From Cellulosimicrobium cellulans (GTDB lineage: Bacteria > Actinomycetota > Actinomycetes > Actinomycetales > Cellulomonadaceae): 64,000 nucleotides of DNA. Positions 33,462 through 41,824 of this stretch are shown piece by piece. Numbering within the stretch: position 1 is the stretch's first letter; each line of letters starts with the position of its first letter. Both the position numbers and the translations under genes were made by a program. The notes beneath the pieces are model-generated. The model saw only the letters and a program-made list of their open reading frames with translations. It was not told where the DNA came from and made no database searches. Location of the stretch: contig NZ_JAMXST010000001.1 in assembly GCF_024124905.1 (NCBI RefSeq), positions 372,001-436,000 of the forward strand. Reading direction: 5' to 3'.

Positions 33462-33695
33462 TCAACCTCTGAGTCTGTAGACCGTCTCACCCGTGTTGAC
33501 ATCGACCACACGGCCGTCATCGCGCACGCGAAACCGTGTCTCGCCGGAATTGGCATCCACCACTCTGCCGTCGTCGCGGACACGGAATGATGTCTCCCCA
33601 GTGTGCGCGTCAACCATCCGGTTGCCGCGCACGCGAAACCGTGTTATCACCCGAACTCGCACTGACCGCCCGGCGGCCGTCCCAAGTTTCATCAC
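33462..33695 (-). CDS. Small protein made of tandem ~19-residue repeats (77 aa)
   Basis: Residues ~17-77 consist of three tandem copies of a unit RVRDDGRVVDANTGET with an extra partial copy at the end (VYRLRG). The unit alternates basic/aromatic strands with an acidic turn, suggesting a small beta-hairpin array. The function is unknown. DNA copies of the repeat are almost identical, so it has expanded recently or is homogenised. Confidence 0.6.
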   Translation of the reverse strand: MMKLGTAAGRSVRVRVITRFRVRGNRMVDAHTGETSFRVRDDGRVVDANSGETRFRVRDDGRVVDVNTGETVYRLRG

Positions 33696-33833
33696 TCATA
33701 CGAAGAGCCTGCCAGAGACGTCCGACATTCCTCCGTACGCGGCAGAGGTTCGACCTGCACGGCTCGTACGTGCGCGCGGACGCCCAGGAGCGCCACGCAT
33801 GCTCTCATGGCGGCGTTGGCTCACCTCGACGCT

Positions 33834-34346
33834 ATGAGGAAGCCCGAGCCTGAGCCCGTCCCGGTGTCCATTCCGCTCGTCGTGCTCGATGTGCGCGAGG
33901 ACGGCACCGTGACCGTCACCGTCGACGGGAAACGGTTGGACCCTGACCCTTTCGCGCCGCCGTGGCGGCGCTCCTCGTTCGGGCAGATCATCGACCGCGC
34001 CACGAACGACCGGACGACACCGGCGAGGGTCGAGGTCCGCGAAGCGGACGGCACGACGTTCACCGACATCGTCGCCGCCCGCCGCCGGCGTTCCCGCCCC
34101 GAGCCCGAACCGGAACCGGCGGCGCAGGCCGGGCCGGTGTTTCACACCGTCGAGGGCAAGGGGTTCGTTCCGGGCGAGGACGTGGCGGTCGCAGTCGTCA
34201 CCGGGCACACCGACGCCGCCCACTCCGGCACCGCGCGCGCCCTCATCGACCCAGCCGGGAACGGCGCCGACCGGACCGACGAGGTCATCGAGGTCATCCT
34301 GTTCGGCCGGGTCTCCGGCACCACGATCATCCGGCGAGTGCCGTGA
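33834..34346 (+). CDS. Conserved ICE protein upstream of VirD4 (170 aa)
   Basis: Not recognised. It is Pro/Glu-rich at the N-terminus, then a beta-rich segment (IPLVVLDVREDGTVTVTVDG), a charged linker (EPEPEPAAQAGP) and a second beta segment with GEDVAVAVVTGHTDA. An alternative ATG lies at 33807. The GTGA overlap with the VirD4 gene shows they are co-translated, so it may be an accessory of the coupling protein. Confidence 0.6.
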   Translation: MRKPEPEPVPVSIPLVVLDVREDGTVTVTVDGKRLDPDPFAPPWRRSSFGQIIDRATNDRTTPARVEVREADGTTFTDIVAARRRRSRPEPEPEPAAQAGPVFHTVEGKGFVPGEDVAVAVVTGHTDAAHSGTARALIDPAGNGADRTDEVIEVILFGRVSGTTIIRRVP

Positions 34347-36121
34347 ACGAGCAGGGCCGGCAGACCGGCTCGTTCGGGGACGAGCTGACCAACGCCGCGA
34401 TGATCGGGCTGGTCGTCCTGTTCGGCGTCGCGCTGATCCTGCGCGCCGCGGGATCGGTGGCCGCGTTCCTGACCGGCACGCCCCAGCCGGCCGGCGATCC
34501 CGCTTCCGGGGTCGGTGTGCTGTTCCACCCTGGTGATCCCGGCGCGGCGCTCGACGCGGACGGCCTGAACCCGGTCGTCTACTGGATCGTCGCCGGGCTG
34601 CTGCTCGCCGGCCTCGTGACCGGCGGGCTATGGGCGTGGCTGCGGTTGCGCCGCCACACCCACCGGATCGAGACCGACCCGCGCCGCATGGCCGGGATCG
34701 CCACACGGCACGAAGTCGCCGCCGCTGCGTCTGAGAAGGCGCTGCTGCGCCGCGCGGGAAACCTGCGCCCCGGCCTGGCTGACCCGAAGCCGGCGGACGT
34801 GGGCTACCGGCTCGGCACCTCCAAGGGCACCGGCGTGTGGGCGTCGGTCGAGGACTCGATCATGGTGATCGGGCCGCCCCGCTCCGGGAAGGGCCTGCAT
34901 CTGGTGATCCCGGCGATCCTCGACGCGCCCGGCGCCGTCGTCGTCACCTCGACCAGGCCGGACAACCTCACCGCGACCATGCGCGCCCGTCGCAGGATCG
35001 GCCCCGTCGCGATCTTCGACCCGCAACACTTGGCCGAGGGTCTGCCCGCCGGTCTGCGCTGGTCACCGATCCGGGGCTGCGAGTCGCCGCAGACGGCGAT
35101 GATCCGCGCCACCGGGCTCGCCGCCGGCACCGGCCTGTCCGCAGGCGGCGTCGACGGCGGAGGCTTCTGGGAGGGCAAGACACGGGCCGCGCTCCAAGCC
35201 CTGCTGCACGCGGCAGCGATCGACCATCGGCCGCCCGCCGAGCTGTTCAGGTGGACTCTCGATCCGACCGCGGCCGCTGACGCGGTGGCGATCCTGACCG
35301 GCTCCACGCAGGCTGCGACCGGGTGGGCCGAGTCTCTGGAAGCGATGATCGACTCCGACCCCCGCACCCGCGACTCGATCTGGCAGGGCGTCTCCTTGGC
35401 TCTCGGCTCCCTCGCGGACCCGCGCGTGCTCGACGCCGTATCGCCCGGCCCCGGTGAGGGCTTCGATCCCGAAGCGTTCATCCGCGACCGCGGCACGTTG
35501 TTCCTGCTGGCAACCGGGTCCGGTGCGGGAGCCAGCGCCGCGCTGGTCGCCGCGCTCGTGGAAGACCTCATCGAGACCGCCCGCCGCCTGGCCGCACGGT
35601 CGGCCGGTGCCCGGCTCGATCCGCCGATGCTGCTGGCCTTGGATGAGATAGCCAACCTCTCGCCGTTGCCGTCGCTGCCGACGCTGATGGCCGAAGGCGG
35701 CGGGTCGGGGATCACGACCATGCCGGTGCTCCAATCGCTCGCGCAGGCGCGGGACAAGTGGAACGAGCACCAGGCGAACGCGATCTGGGACGCCTCGATC
35801 GTCAAGGTCATCCTCGGCGGGGCTTCCAACAGCCGGGACCTGCAAGACCTGAGCGCCTTGGTCGGCGAACGCGACGAATACACCGACTCCGTGACGCTGG
35901 GCGACCACGGCACCCGCTCCAACCAGCGGTCCGTGCGCCGGGTGCCGATCTTCCCGCCCGACCGCATCCGCCGGCTCCCGTTCGGGACCGGGATCGTGCT
36001 GCTGCGCTCCGCGGCCCCGATCGTCACCGACCTGCACCCCTGGCCCAAGCGTCCCGACGCCGGCCAGCTCGCCGCCGACCGTGCCGAGATCGAAGCCCTG
36101 CTCCGTCGTTCCGGCACCTGA
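34343..36121 (+). CDS. VirD4/TraG-type conjugative coupling ATPase
   Basis: 592 residues. Two N-terminal transmembrane helices (about 18-44 and 78-101), Walker A GPPRSGKG at 177-184 and Walker B LLALDEIAN near 430 define a type IV coupling protein. It would bring relaxase-bound DNA to the VirB4-driven channel. It lies 16 kb from the VirB4-like gene, separated by the metal and recombinase cargo. The GTG at 34343 was chosen for the overlap with the preceding stop. Confidence 0.9.
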   Translation: MNEQGRQTGSFGDELTNAAMIGLVVLFGVALILRAAGSVAAFLTGTPQPAGDPASGVGVLFHPGDPGAALDADGLNPVVYWIVAGLLLAGLVTGGLWAWLRLRRHTHRIETDPRRMAGIATRHEVAAAASEKALLRRAGNLRPGLADPKPADVGYRLGTSKGTGVWASVEDSIMVIGPPRSGKGLHLVIPAILDAPGAVVVTSTRPDNLTATMRARRRIGPVAIFDPQHLAEGLPAGLRWSPIRGCESPQTAMIRATGLAAGTGLSAGGVDGGGFWEGKTRAALQALLHAAAIDHRPPAELFRWTLDPTAAADAVAILTGSTQAATGWAESLEAMIDSDPRTRDSIWQGVSLALGSLADPRVLDAVSPGPGEGFDPEAFIRDRGTLFLLATGSGAGASAALVAALVEDLIETARRLAARSAGARLDPPMLLALDEIANLSPLPSLPTLMAEGGGSGITTMPVLQSLAQARDKWNEHQANAIWDASIVKVILGGASNSRDLQDLSALVGERDEYTDSVTLGDHGTRSNQRSVRRVPIFPPDRIRRLPFGTGIVLLRSAAPIVTDLHPWPKRPDAGQLAADRAEIEALLRRSGT

Positions 36122-36201
36122 ACGCCGGTCGCGGCACGGAGCACCTGCCCGCCACAACGGCCCGGCACGAACCGGCGCCGGAGAGCAGACAGGAGCCCAG
36201 C

Positions 36202-36789
36202 ATGTCCGACGAACCCGGTGGCGACGCCACGACGAACGATGTTCCCGACTCGGATGTGGACCAGATGGACGACGACGGCTACGACGAGCCGCTGATCGCC
36301 GAGCCGCCGCACCCGATCAACTGGAACCTGCTGAGTGCCGAGGACGCCGAGGCCGAGTGGTTGGAGCTCAACCGCTGGGTGGACTGGCTACGCCACACCT
36401 ACGGGCTCCCCGCCTCCGTGATCCCGCCCACCTGGCACATGCACCCGGAGCTGCTGTGGGAGCTGAGCGCGCTGCACCTTCACTGGCTCTGCGCCTACGA
36501 CCCGGACCAGAACGGCAGCGCACCGCTCGGCTGGCACCGCGACTTCGCCGACGCCCGCCAGCGGCTCCGCGAATGGGTCGCCGCCTGCGGCACCCGGCTC
36601 GACCACGACCGTCCCACCCGGCAGACTGTCTGGCCCGGCGAGGAACCCGGCGACCCGATCGAGGACATCCCGATCACCGACCGCGACGCCGAGTTCGTGG
36701 AGTTCGTCATGGCCGACGTCCAGGCCCGCCGCGAGGCAGAGGAAGCGTTCTACCGCGACCTCGACCCGGACACCGGAGAAGTGTCGTGA
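36202..36789 (+). CDS. DUF4913-like ICE protein
   Basis: 195 residues. An acidic disordered N-terminus is followed by a Trp-rich domain (WHMHPELLWELSALHLHWLC, then GWHRDFADARQRLREWV and ACGTRLDHDR), a pattern like DUF4913 proteins of actinobacterial mobile elements. AGGAG precedes the ATG. It is co-translated with the excisionase (GTGA overlap). Function unknown. Confidence 0.55.
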   Translation: MSDEPGGDATTNDVPDSDVDQMDDDGYDEPLIAEPPHPINWNLLSAEDAEAEWLELNRWVDWLRHTYGLPASVIPPTWHMHPELLWELSALHLHWLCAYDPDQNGSAPLGWHRDFADARQRLREWVAACGTRLDHDRPTRQTVWPGEEPGDPIEDIPITDRDAEFVEFVMADVQARREAEEAFYRDLDPDTGEVS

Positions 36790-36998
36790 GCGACAAGACC
36801 GAGGCACTCGTCTCGCCCCTGCTGGACAGCCGTGAGGTCGCCGCGTACTTGAAGGTCTCGGAGTCCACCCTGTCGCGGTGGCGCTCGGCCGGCACGGGGC
36901 CGCCGTTCCTGCGGCTTGGCGGGATCGCCCGGTACCGGCTCGACGCCGTGGACCGCTGGCTGAGCGAGCTGGAACACGACCGTGCCCCGCAGAGCTGA
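36786..36998 (+). CDS. xis: Excisionase-type MerR-like HTH protein
   Basis: 70 residues, nearly all one winged helix: SREVAAYLKVSESTLSRWRS then RLGGIARYRLDAVDRWL. Size, sequence pattern and position 5' of and overlapping the integrase gene are those of recombination directionality factors of ICEs. GTG start. Confidence 0.85.
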   Translation: MSDKTEALVSPLLDSREVAAYLKVSESTLSRWRSAGTGPPFLRLGGIARYRLDAVDRWLSELEHDRAPQS

Positions 36999-38211
36999 AC
37001 CGCAGCCGACCGCCGAGCCCAAGCCGGTCCCGCCGATCGGCGTGAAGGTCTCCACAGACATGGAGCGCCGCTCCTACGGCATCCGCGCCCGAGCCCGGTG
37101 GACCGACCCGACCACCAAGCGGCGTGTCATCCGCTCGGAAATCGTGCGAGACGAAGCGGCCGCGCACGCGTTCTTCGACCAGCTCCGCAACTCATCGACC
37201 AAGGGCATGGACGTGTCCATGACGCTGCTGGAGTTCGTCACCTCCATCGGCGACCGGTGGGCGCGGGGCCTGGACCCGACCTCCACCGGCGAGACCTACG
37301 GGTACGGGCTGAAACTGCGCGTGCTGCCCGCGCTCGGGCACCTGCCGGTCACCCAGATCACCGCCGGGATCATCGACCGCACCATTGATGAGTGGGAGCA
37401 GCGTCACGGCGCGTCGACCATCAAGAACACCATCGCCCCGCTCGTGCGGGTGCTCGATGAGGCCGTGCGGGACGGGCTGATCCAGATCAATCCTGCGAAG
37501 AACCGCGCCAAGCGGAGCCTGAACCGCAACGCCTTCCGCGGCCAGTCCGCCGAACACACCTCCCCACGGGCGCACGCAATCCCGGACATGAAGACCCTCA
37601 ACCGCCTCGCCAGGGCGTGCGGCAAGGTGCATCAGTCCTACAGCGACTTCGTGATGCTCGCCGCGCTACTCGCCGCACGGTCCTCGGAGGTCTCCGGGTT
37701 GCAGGTCGGGGACGTGGACTACGGCAAGAACCTCGTCGTGATCCGCCGGCAGGTTTTCCCCGGCAAAGGCGGCCTGGTTACAAAACCGACCAAGAGCCGC
37801 AAAGAACGCCGCGTGCCGATCCTCGAACCACTCCGGCCAGTGCTCGAACGCCTCACCGACGGGAAGGAGCCCGAGGACTCGTTGCTGGTCGGCCCGAAGG
37901 GCGGCTATCTCACCACCGCGACCGTCCGCGACGCCACCAACTGGGACGGCATCGTCGCGAAGCTCGGACTGCCCGACCTCACCCGGCACGGCCTACGCCA
38001 CACCGGGGCAACCTGGATGGCCGACGCGGGCATCCCGCTGCACGTACTGCAAGACATCCTCGGGCACGCCTCGATGGAGACCACGCGCGGCTATCTCCAC
38101 CCCGACGACCGCCACCTCGCCTCCGCCGCCGAGCAGGCCAACGCCTTCCTCTCCACCGCCGGACAACGCAAGAACGCCCGGCGCAGCAGCCCCGCGACCA
38201 GGGGCCTGTGA
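36982..38211 (+). CDS. int: ICE tyrosine integrase
   Basis: 409 residues, with an arm-binding N-terminal domain (YGIRARARWTDPTTKRRVIR), a core-binding domain (~80-185) and a catalytic domain with Arg233 (AARSSEVSGL), Lys271 region, His336/Arg339 (RHGLRHTGATW), His362 (LGHAS) and Tyr371 (RGYLH). It starts with GTG inside the excisionase 3' end and is followed by a terminator and the tRNA-Pro gene, the arrangement of elements that integrate into tRNA genes. Confidence 0.93.
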   Translation: MPRRAEPQPTAEPKPVPPIGVKVSTDMERRSYGIRARARWTDPTTKRRVIRSEIVRDEAAAHAFFDQLRNSSTKGMDVSMTLLEFVTSIGDRWARGLDPTSTGETYGYGLKLRVLPALGHLPVTQITAGIIDRTIDEWEQRHGASTIKNTIAPLVRVLDEAVRDGLIQINPAKNRAKRSLNRNAFRGQSAEHTSPRAHAIPDMKTLNRLARACGKVHQSYSDFVMLAALLAARSSEVSGLQVGDVDYGKNLVVIRRQVFPGKGGLVTKPTKSRKERRVPILEPLRPVLERLTDGKEPEDSLLVGPKGGYLTTATVRDATNWDGIVAKLGLPDLTRHGLRHTGATWMADAGIPLHVLQDILGHASMETTRGYLHPDDRHLASAAEQANAFLSTAGQRKNARRSSPATRGL

Positions 38212-38378
38212 TGCGCTCCGACGCCCGCGGGAGTGCTCCCGGAAGCGTTCTGGTCCCCTTTTGGTCCCCTTATCCACAGGACGCGGGTTCTGGGCGATCA
38301 GTTCGTCCACAGGCGACCACCGGCGAGAGCGCCGGGGGACCAGAGGGGGACCACAGAGAACGACCCCCGGACATGATG

Positions 38379-38415
38379 AAGCCCAGGCGAGAAACCTACT
38401 CTCACCTGGGCTTTT
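38379..38415. terminator. Stem-loop terminator between the integrase and tRNA-Pro
   Basis: GCCCAGG (38381-38387) pairs with CCTGGGC (38405-38411), extended inward by GAGA/TCTC, and is followed by TTTT on the plus strand. It would stop integrase transcripts and, on the other strand, tRNA readthrough. Confidence 0.8.
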
Positions 38416-38418
38416 ACG

Positions 38419-38492
38419 TCGGGCTGACAGGATTTGAACCTGCGACCCCCTGACCCCCAGTCAGGTGCGCTACCAAGCTGCGCCACAGCCCG
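38419..38492 (-). tRNA. tRNA-Pro (GGG)
   Basis: The minus strand folds as a complete cloverleaf of 74 nt without encoded CCA. The acceptor arms CGGGCTG/CAGCCCG pair, the D arm is GCGCAGCTTGGTAGCGC, the anticodon stem CTGAC/GTCAG encloses a TGGGGGT-type loop with anticodon GGG, and the T arm carries GGTTCAAATCC. It is the attachment gene of the ICE; the element lies beyond its 3' end. Confidence 0.95.
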
Positions 38493-38496
38493 TGGC
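38453..38496. repeat. 44-bp direct repeat, copy in the intact tRNA-Pro
   Basis: Bases 38453-38496 equal 38544-38587 without mismatch (offset 91 bp). The repeat spans the tRNA 5' half from the first base to the anticodon loop plus four upstream bases. Beyond the anticodon loop the two copies diverge. Confidence 0.9.
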
Positions 38497-38543
38497 ATGG
38501 ATTTTCAGTTGTTCAGGCCGACCAGAGCGGGGTAAACCCCTTA

Positions 38544-38587
38544 ACCCCCAGTCAGGTGCGCTACCAAGCTGCGCCACAGCCCGTGGC
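38544..38587. repeat. 44-bp direct repeat, tRNA-Pro 5'-half fragment
   Basis: Second copy of the tRNA 5' half, followed on the minus strand by unrelated sequence instead of the 3' half, so it cannot form a tRNA. It lies between the intact tRNA and the host MFS gene and probably marks an old recombination junction or attachment remnant. Transcription from the host side would pass through it before reaching the intact tRNA. Confidence 0.85.
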
Positions 38588-38652
38588 TGGATCACTGGGC
38601 CGTCCAGCGCGACACTTACACACCGACCGGACCCCGTGAAGCCTCGGATACT

Positions 38653-40029
38653 CTACCCCATCCGCGACGCCGCCAGCGCACCGTTTGCCCCGGTCGGGGC
38701 TGTGCGGTCGGTCTCGTCGGCAGCACCCGGGGTGCCGTCCCGCTCCCCCGTCGGCGGGTGGGCGCGCCACGCGCTGGCGACGATCGCCAGGCAGACGGCG
38801 GCGATGACCAGTCCGCCGAGGAACATCTGCGTGTACGTCCACCGCACGGACAGCGCCGCGAGCGCCACGGGCACGCAGAACCCGACGTAGGTGATCGAGT
38901 AGTAGACCGCCGTGAGGCCGGCGAGGTCGTCGGGTGTCGCGATGCGCTGGACCTCGCTGAGCCCGGCGACGAGCGCGAGCCCGTACCCGGCGCCGAGCAC
39001 GGCGGCGGCGACGAGCGCCGTCGGGAGGTCGAGCCGGGCCGCGGCGTAGGCGCCGAAGCCCATGCCGACGACGACGATCGACATCGCGACGACGGACGCC
39101 CGCGCGCTGCGGCGGGTGTCGATGAGGCGCCCGAGCACCTGGATCCCGACGCCGCAGCCGAGGCCGAGCACGGTCATGAGGCCGGAGAACGCGATGGGCG
39201 CGCTCCCGGCGCTCGCGGACACGAGCCCGGGCAGCACGGCGTAGGCGCTGCCCGCGCACCCGAACACCCAGGGCGCCACGGGCACGACGACGCGCAGGAA
39301 CCGCCGGTGCGCGACGGCCGGTACGCGCAGGTCGTCCTGCAGCCGGCCGCGGGACGCACCGTCGGGCGCTGCCCGCGTCTCCGGCACGCCGAGCACCCAC
39401 ACCCCGGCGCCGACGGCGAGCACGGCGTGCAGCAGGTAGGCCGTGTGCGTGGGCCAGGGCGCCCACTGGGCGAGCACCGCCGCGACGCCGGCGCCGACGA
39501 GGAACCCCAGCGTGAGGGCGAGGCCGGCGCGCCGGGCTCCGGAGCCGCCGTCGGGCACCCCGGACGCGACCGCCGCCGCGTCGGTGAGCTCCTTGACCCA
39601 CGTCGTCCCGACGGCCATGACGAGCCCGAGCGCGACGCCGCAGAGCACGCGGCCGGTGGCGAGCAGCGCCGCGGACGACTCCCCCGCAGCGAGCACGAGC
39701 GACCCGACGAGCGCGATCGGCGCCGCGGGCAGCAGCAGGGGCCGGCGCCCGTACCGGTCGGACAGAGGTCCGCCGAGCAGGAGCGCCGGGATGATGCCCA
39801 GCACGTAGGCGGCGAGCAGCGCGTCGACCGTCACGGCCGAGAAGTGCCCCACCTCCCGGTACATGACGAGCAGCGGCGTGAACTCGTTGCCGCCCCAGGC
39901 GACGGCGAACATGACGGCGGCGACCGCCACCCAGGCCCGCGGCCCGACGGCGGTCCCCGCCCCGCGCCCGGACGGGGCGGTCTCGTTCTCGGTCCCCTCA
40001 AACCCAGGCACGGAGGTCGCTGCGCTCAC
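38653..40029 (-). CDS. MFS transporter coupled to a GntR regulator
   Basis: 458 residues with 12 hydrophobic helices. The loop GGPLSDRYGRRPLLLP is the MFS motif A. GTG start at 40029 overlaps the stop of the GntR gene (GTGA), so the regulator and transporter form one operon. The substrate is unknown; GntR/FCD partners often respond to organic acids or sugars. First host gene to the right of the ICE. Confidence 0.85.
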   Translation of the reverse strand: MSAATSVPGFEGTENETAPSGRGAGTAVGPRAWVAVAAVMFAVAWGGNEFTPLLVMYREVGHFSAVTVDALLAAYVLGIIPALLLGGPLSDRYGRRPLLLPAAPIALVGSLVLAAGESSAALLATGRVLCGVALGLVMAVGTTWVKELTDAAAVASGVPDGGSGARRAGLALTLGFLVGAGVAAVLAQWAPWPTHTAYLLHAVLAVGAGVWVLGVPETRAAPDGASRGRLQDDLRVPAVAHRRFLRVVVPVAPWVFGCAGSAYAVLPGLVSASAGSAPIAFSGLMTVLGLGCGVGIQVLGRLIDTRRSARASVVAMSIVVVGMGFGAYAAARLDLPTALVAAAVLGAGYGLALVAGLSEVQRIATPDDLAGLTAVYYSITYVGFCVPVALAALSVRWTYTQMFLGGLVIAAVCLAIVASAWRAHPPTGERDGTPGAADETDRTAPTGANGALAASRMG

Positions 40030-40670
40030 AGACCGGCCCTCGCGTCCTCGAGGTGGCGCTGGATGCGGCGCTTGTAAGTGCGGGTGTCGCGCACCTCGAG
40101 CGCGTCGACGAGGGCGCGGTGCCCGGCGACGAAGGTCGCGGCGCGGCGCGGGTCCCACCGGACGCTGTGCGCGACCATGCGCTGCTGGCGCTCGCGCAGG
40201 CTCACGGAGAACGTCGTGAGGAGCGCGTTGCCGCCCGCGGCGACGATCTCCTGGTGGAAGCGCGCGTCGAGCGTCGCGTACTCGGCGACGTCGCCGTCGG
40301 CGACCGCCGCCTCCTGCGCGGTGACGAGGTCGCGCAGCAGCGCGACGAGCGTGGCGAGCTCGGTGTCGGGGAGCCGGACGACGTTCTGCGCCGCGTGCGT
40401 CTCGACGAGCAGGCGCGCGTCGAGGACGTCGTCCGCCTCCCCGGGCGCGACCGGGACGACGAGCGCGCCCCGCTTCGGGTAGAGGCGCAGCAGCCCCTCG
40501 GTCTCCAGCCGCAGGAACGCCTCGCGCACGGGCGTGCGGCTCACGCCGAGCTGCTCGGCGATCTCGCCCTCGCTCGTCATGGACCCGCCGGGCAGGCTCC
40601 CGTCGAGGACGAGGGACTTCACGTGCCGATAGGCCTGCTCGGTAGCAGAACCGCTGGTCGTTCGAGGCAT
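40026..40670 (-). CDS. GntR-family (FCD-type) transcriptional regulator
   Basis: 214 residues. The winged helix includes MTSEGEIAEQLGVSRTPVREAF and LRLYPKRGALVV. The C-terminal FCD domain has DARLLVETHAA, DARFHQEIVAAGGN and HRALVDALEVRD with the metal-binding Asp/His positions. The start at 40670 is chosen over 40685 (MHHVSMPR) because the operator covers the longer version; either is possible. Confidence 0.88.
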   Translation of the reverse strand: MPRTTSGSATEQAYRHVKSLVLDGSLPGGSMTSEGEIAEQLGVSRTPVREAFLRLETEGLLRLYPKRGALVVPVAPGEADDVLDARLLVETHAAQNVVRLPDTELATLVALLRDLVTAQEAAVADGDVAEYATLDARFHQEIVAAGGNALLTTFSVSLRERQQRMVAHSVRWDPRRAATFVAGHRALVDALEVRDTRTYKRRIQRHLEDARAGL

Positions 40671-40689
40671 AGATACATGATGCATCTAT
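40669..40689. promoter_or_regulatory. 21-bp palindrome over the gntR start
   Basis: ATAGAT (40669-40674) pairs with ATCTAT (40684-40689) around a nearly symmetric ACATGATGC core. It covers the start codon of the GntR gene and is a probable autoregulatory operator. Confidence 0.7.
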
Positions 40690-40813
40690 CTGGTGCGCGA
40701 CATCGACCGGAGTCGCACCGCACGCCCGTGGCGCTCGCCACACCCGCGCACCAACCTTCACGTGATGCTTCAGGACGAGGGATCCGGCGCCGCCGAGCAC
40801 GCCCTTGCGCGCC

Positions 40814-41596
40814 TCAGTGGTGGTGCCCGCTCCGGCCGAGCGTGGCCTCCGGCGTCGCACCGGGACGGGTCCACTGGGGCACGGGGCGCGTGGTCGGGCC
40901 CCAGCCCGCGACGCCGTCGGCGTCCGCGCGCCAGTACCAGCACGCGCCCTCGCCCTCGGGCCAGCCGTCGGGGGTGTCCTCCCACGACTCCCTGCGCCCG
41001 TAGGGCGTCATGTCGAGGAGAGCGAAGTGCGGGCTGGTCGGCTCGTTGCCGCGACCCGTCGTGCGGTACGTGAGGAACACGCGGTCGCCGTCGCGCAGGA
41101 AGCAGCTCACGTAGCCCATCTCGCCGCCGACCGGCTCGTCCAGCCCGCGCACCGAGTACCACGGCTGCGTGTAGCCCATGAACTCGACGTACGGCTCGAC
41201 CTCCTCCCAGCGGCCGACGGTGAGGATCGCGAACGAGACGCCGCGCGCGTTGAGGTAGACGGCGTCCCGCAGGGCCCACGCCGTCCACGTGCACCCCTCG
41301 CACTGTCCCTGGTGCGGGGCGCCGTCGTGCCACATGTGCTGGTAGACCACGAGCTCGTCGCGTCCCTGGAACAGGTCGACGAACGGGACCGCCCCGTCCG
41401 GGCCGACGACCTCCACCGCGCCGTCGATCTCCACCATGGGGAGCCGCCGGCGTGCCGCCGCGATGGCGTCGCCCTCACGGGTGTGCGCCTTCTCCCGGAC
41501 CAGGAGCTCGTCCCGGGCGGTCTGCCAGGTGGCGAGGTCGACGACGGGTGGTCGGCCGGGCAGGGAGACGGTGGGGCCGCTGGTCGTGGTCGTCAT
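40814..41596 (-). CDS. DUF899 thioredoxin-like family protein
   Basis: 260 residues from MTTTTSGPTV; the upstream frame is non-coding. The pattern WQTARDELLVREKAHTREGD, then DELVVYQHMWHDG and CEGCTWTAWALRD, is diagnostic of the DUF899 family, which has a thioredoxin fold with a CxxC-like pair here. Function unknown. Monocistronic. Confidence 0.88.
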   Translation of the reverse strand: MTTTTSGPTVSLPGRPPVVDLATWQTARDELLVREKAHTREGDAIAAARRRLPMVEIDGAVEVVGPDGAVPFVDLFQGRDELVVYQHMWHDGAPHQGQCEGCTWTAWALRDAVYLNARGVSFAILTVGRWEEVEPYVEFMGYTQPWYSVRGLDEPVGGEMGYVSCFLRDGDRVFLTYRTTGRGNEPTSPHFALLDMTPYGRRESWEDTPDGWPEGEGACWYWRADADGVAGWGPTTRPVPQWTRPGATPEATLGRSGHHH

Positions 41597-41824
41597 GGTG
41601 TCCTCCACGGATGTCGGTGCCGGTCGGCGCAGGCCGCCCGACGAGGTCACCCGCAACGACCCGACGGGCGACCGGAACTCATCGGCCCGTGCCGGCTCGC
41701 TCGACCTTCCGGTCCTCGACACCGCTCCCTCGGTCGACGACCACCGCCCGCGCGGTTCGTCCGCGCCGGGCGCGCGCCTGCGCACAGATGGTCGCCACGT
41801 CCGCAGCAACTCGAGACGCTCCCG

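Noticed and set aside
1-38500. Insertion-sequence transposase
   Set aside because: No DDE or serine recombinase gene was found; the mobile functions are tyrosine recombinases only.
38544-38587. Second tRNA-Pro gene
   Set aside because: Only the 5' half is present; there is no T arm or 3' acceptor strand, so it is a fragment.
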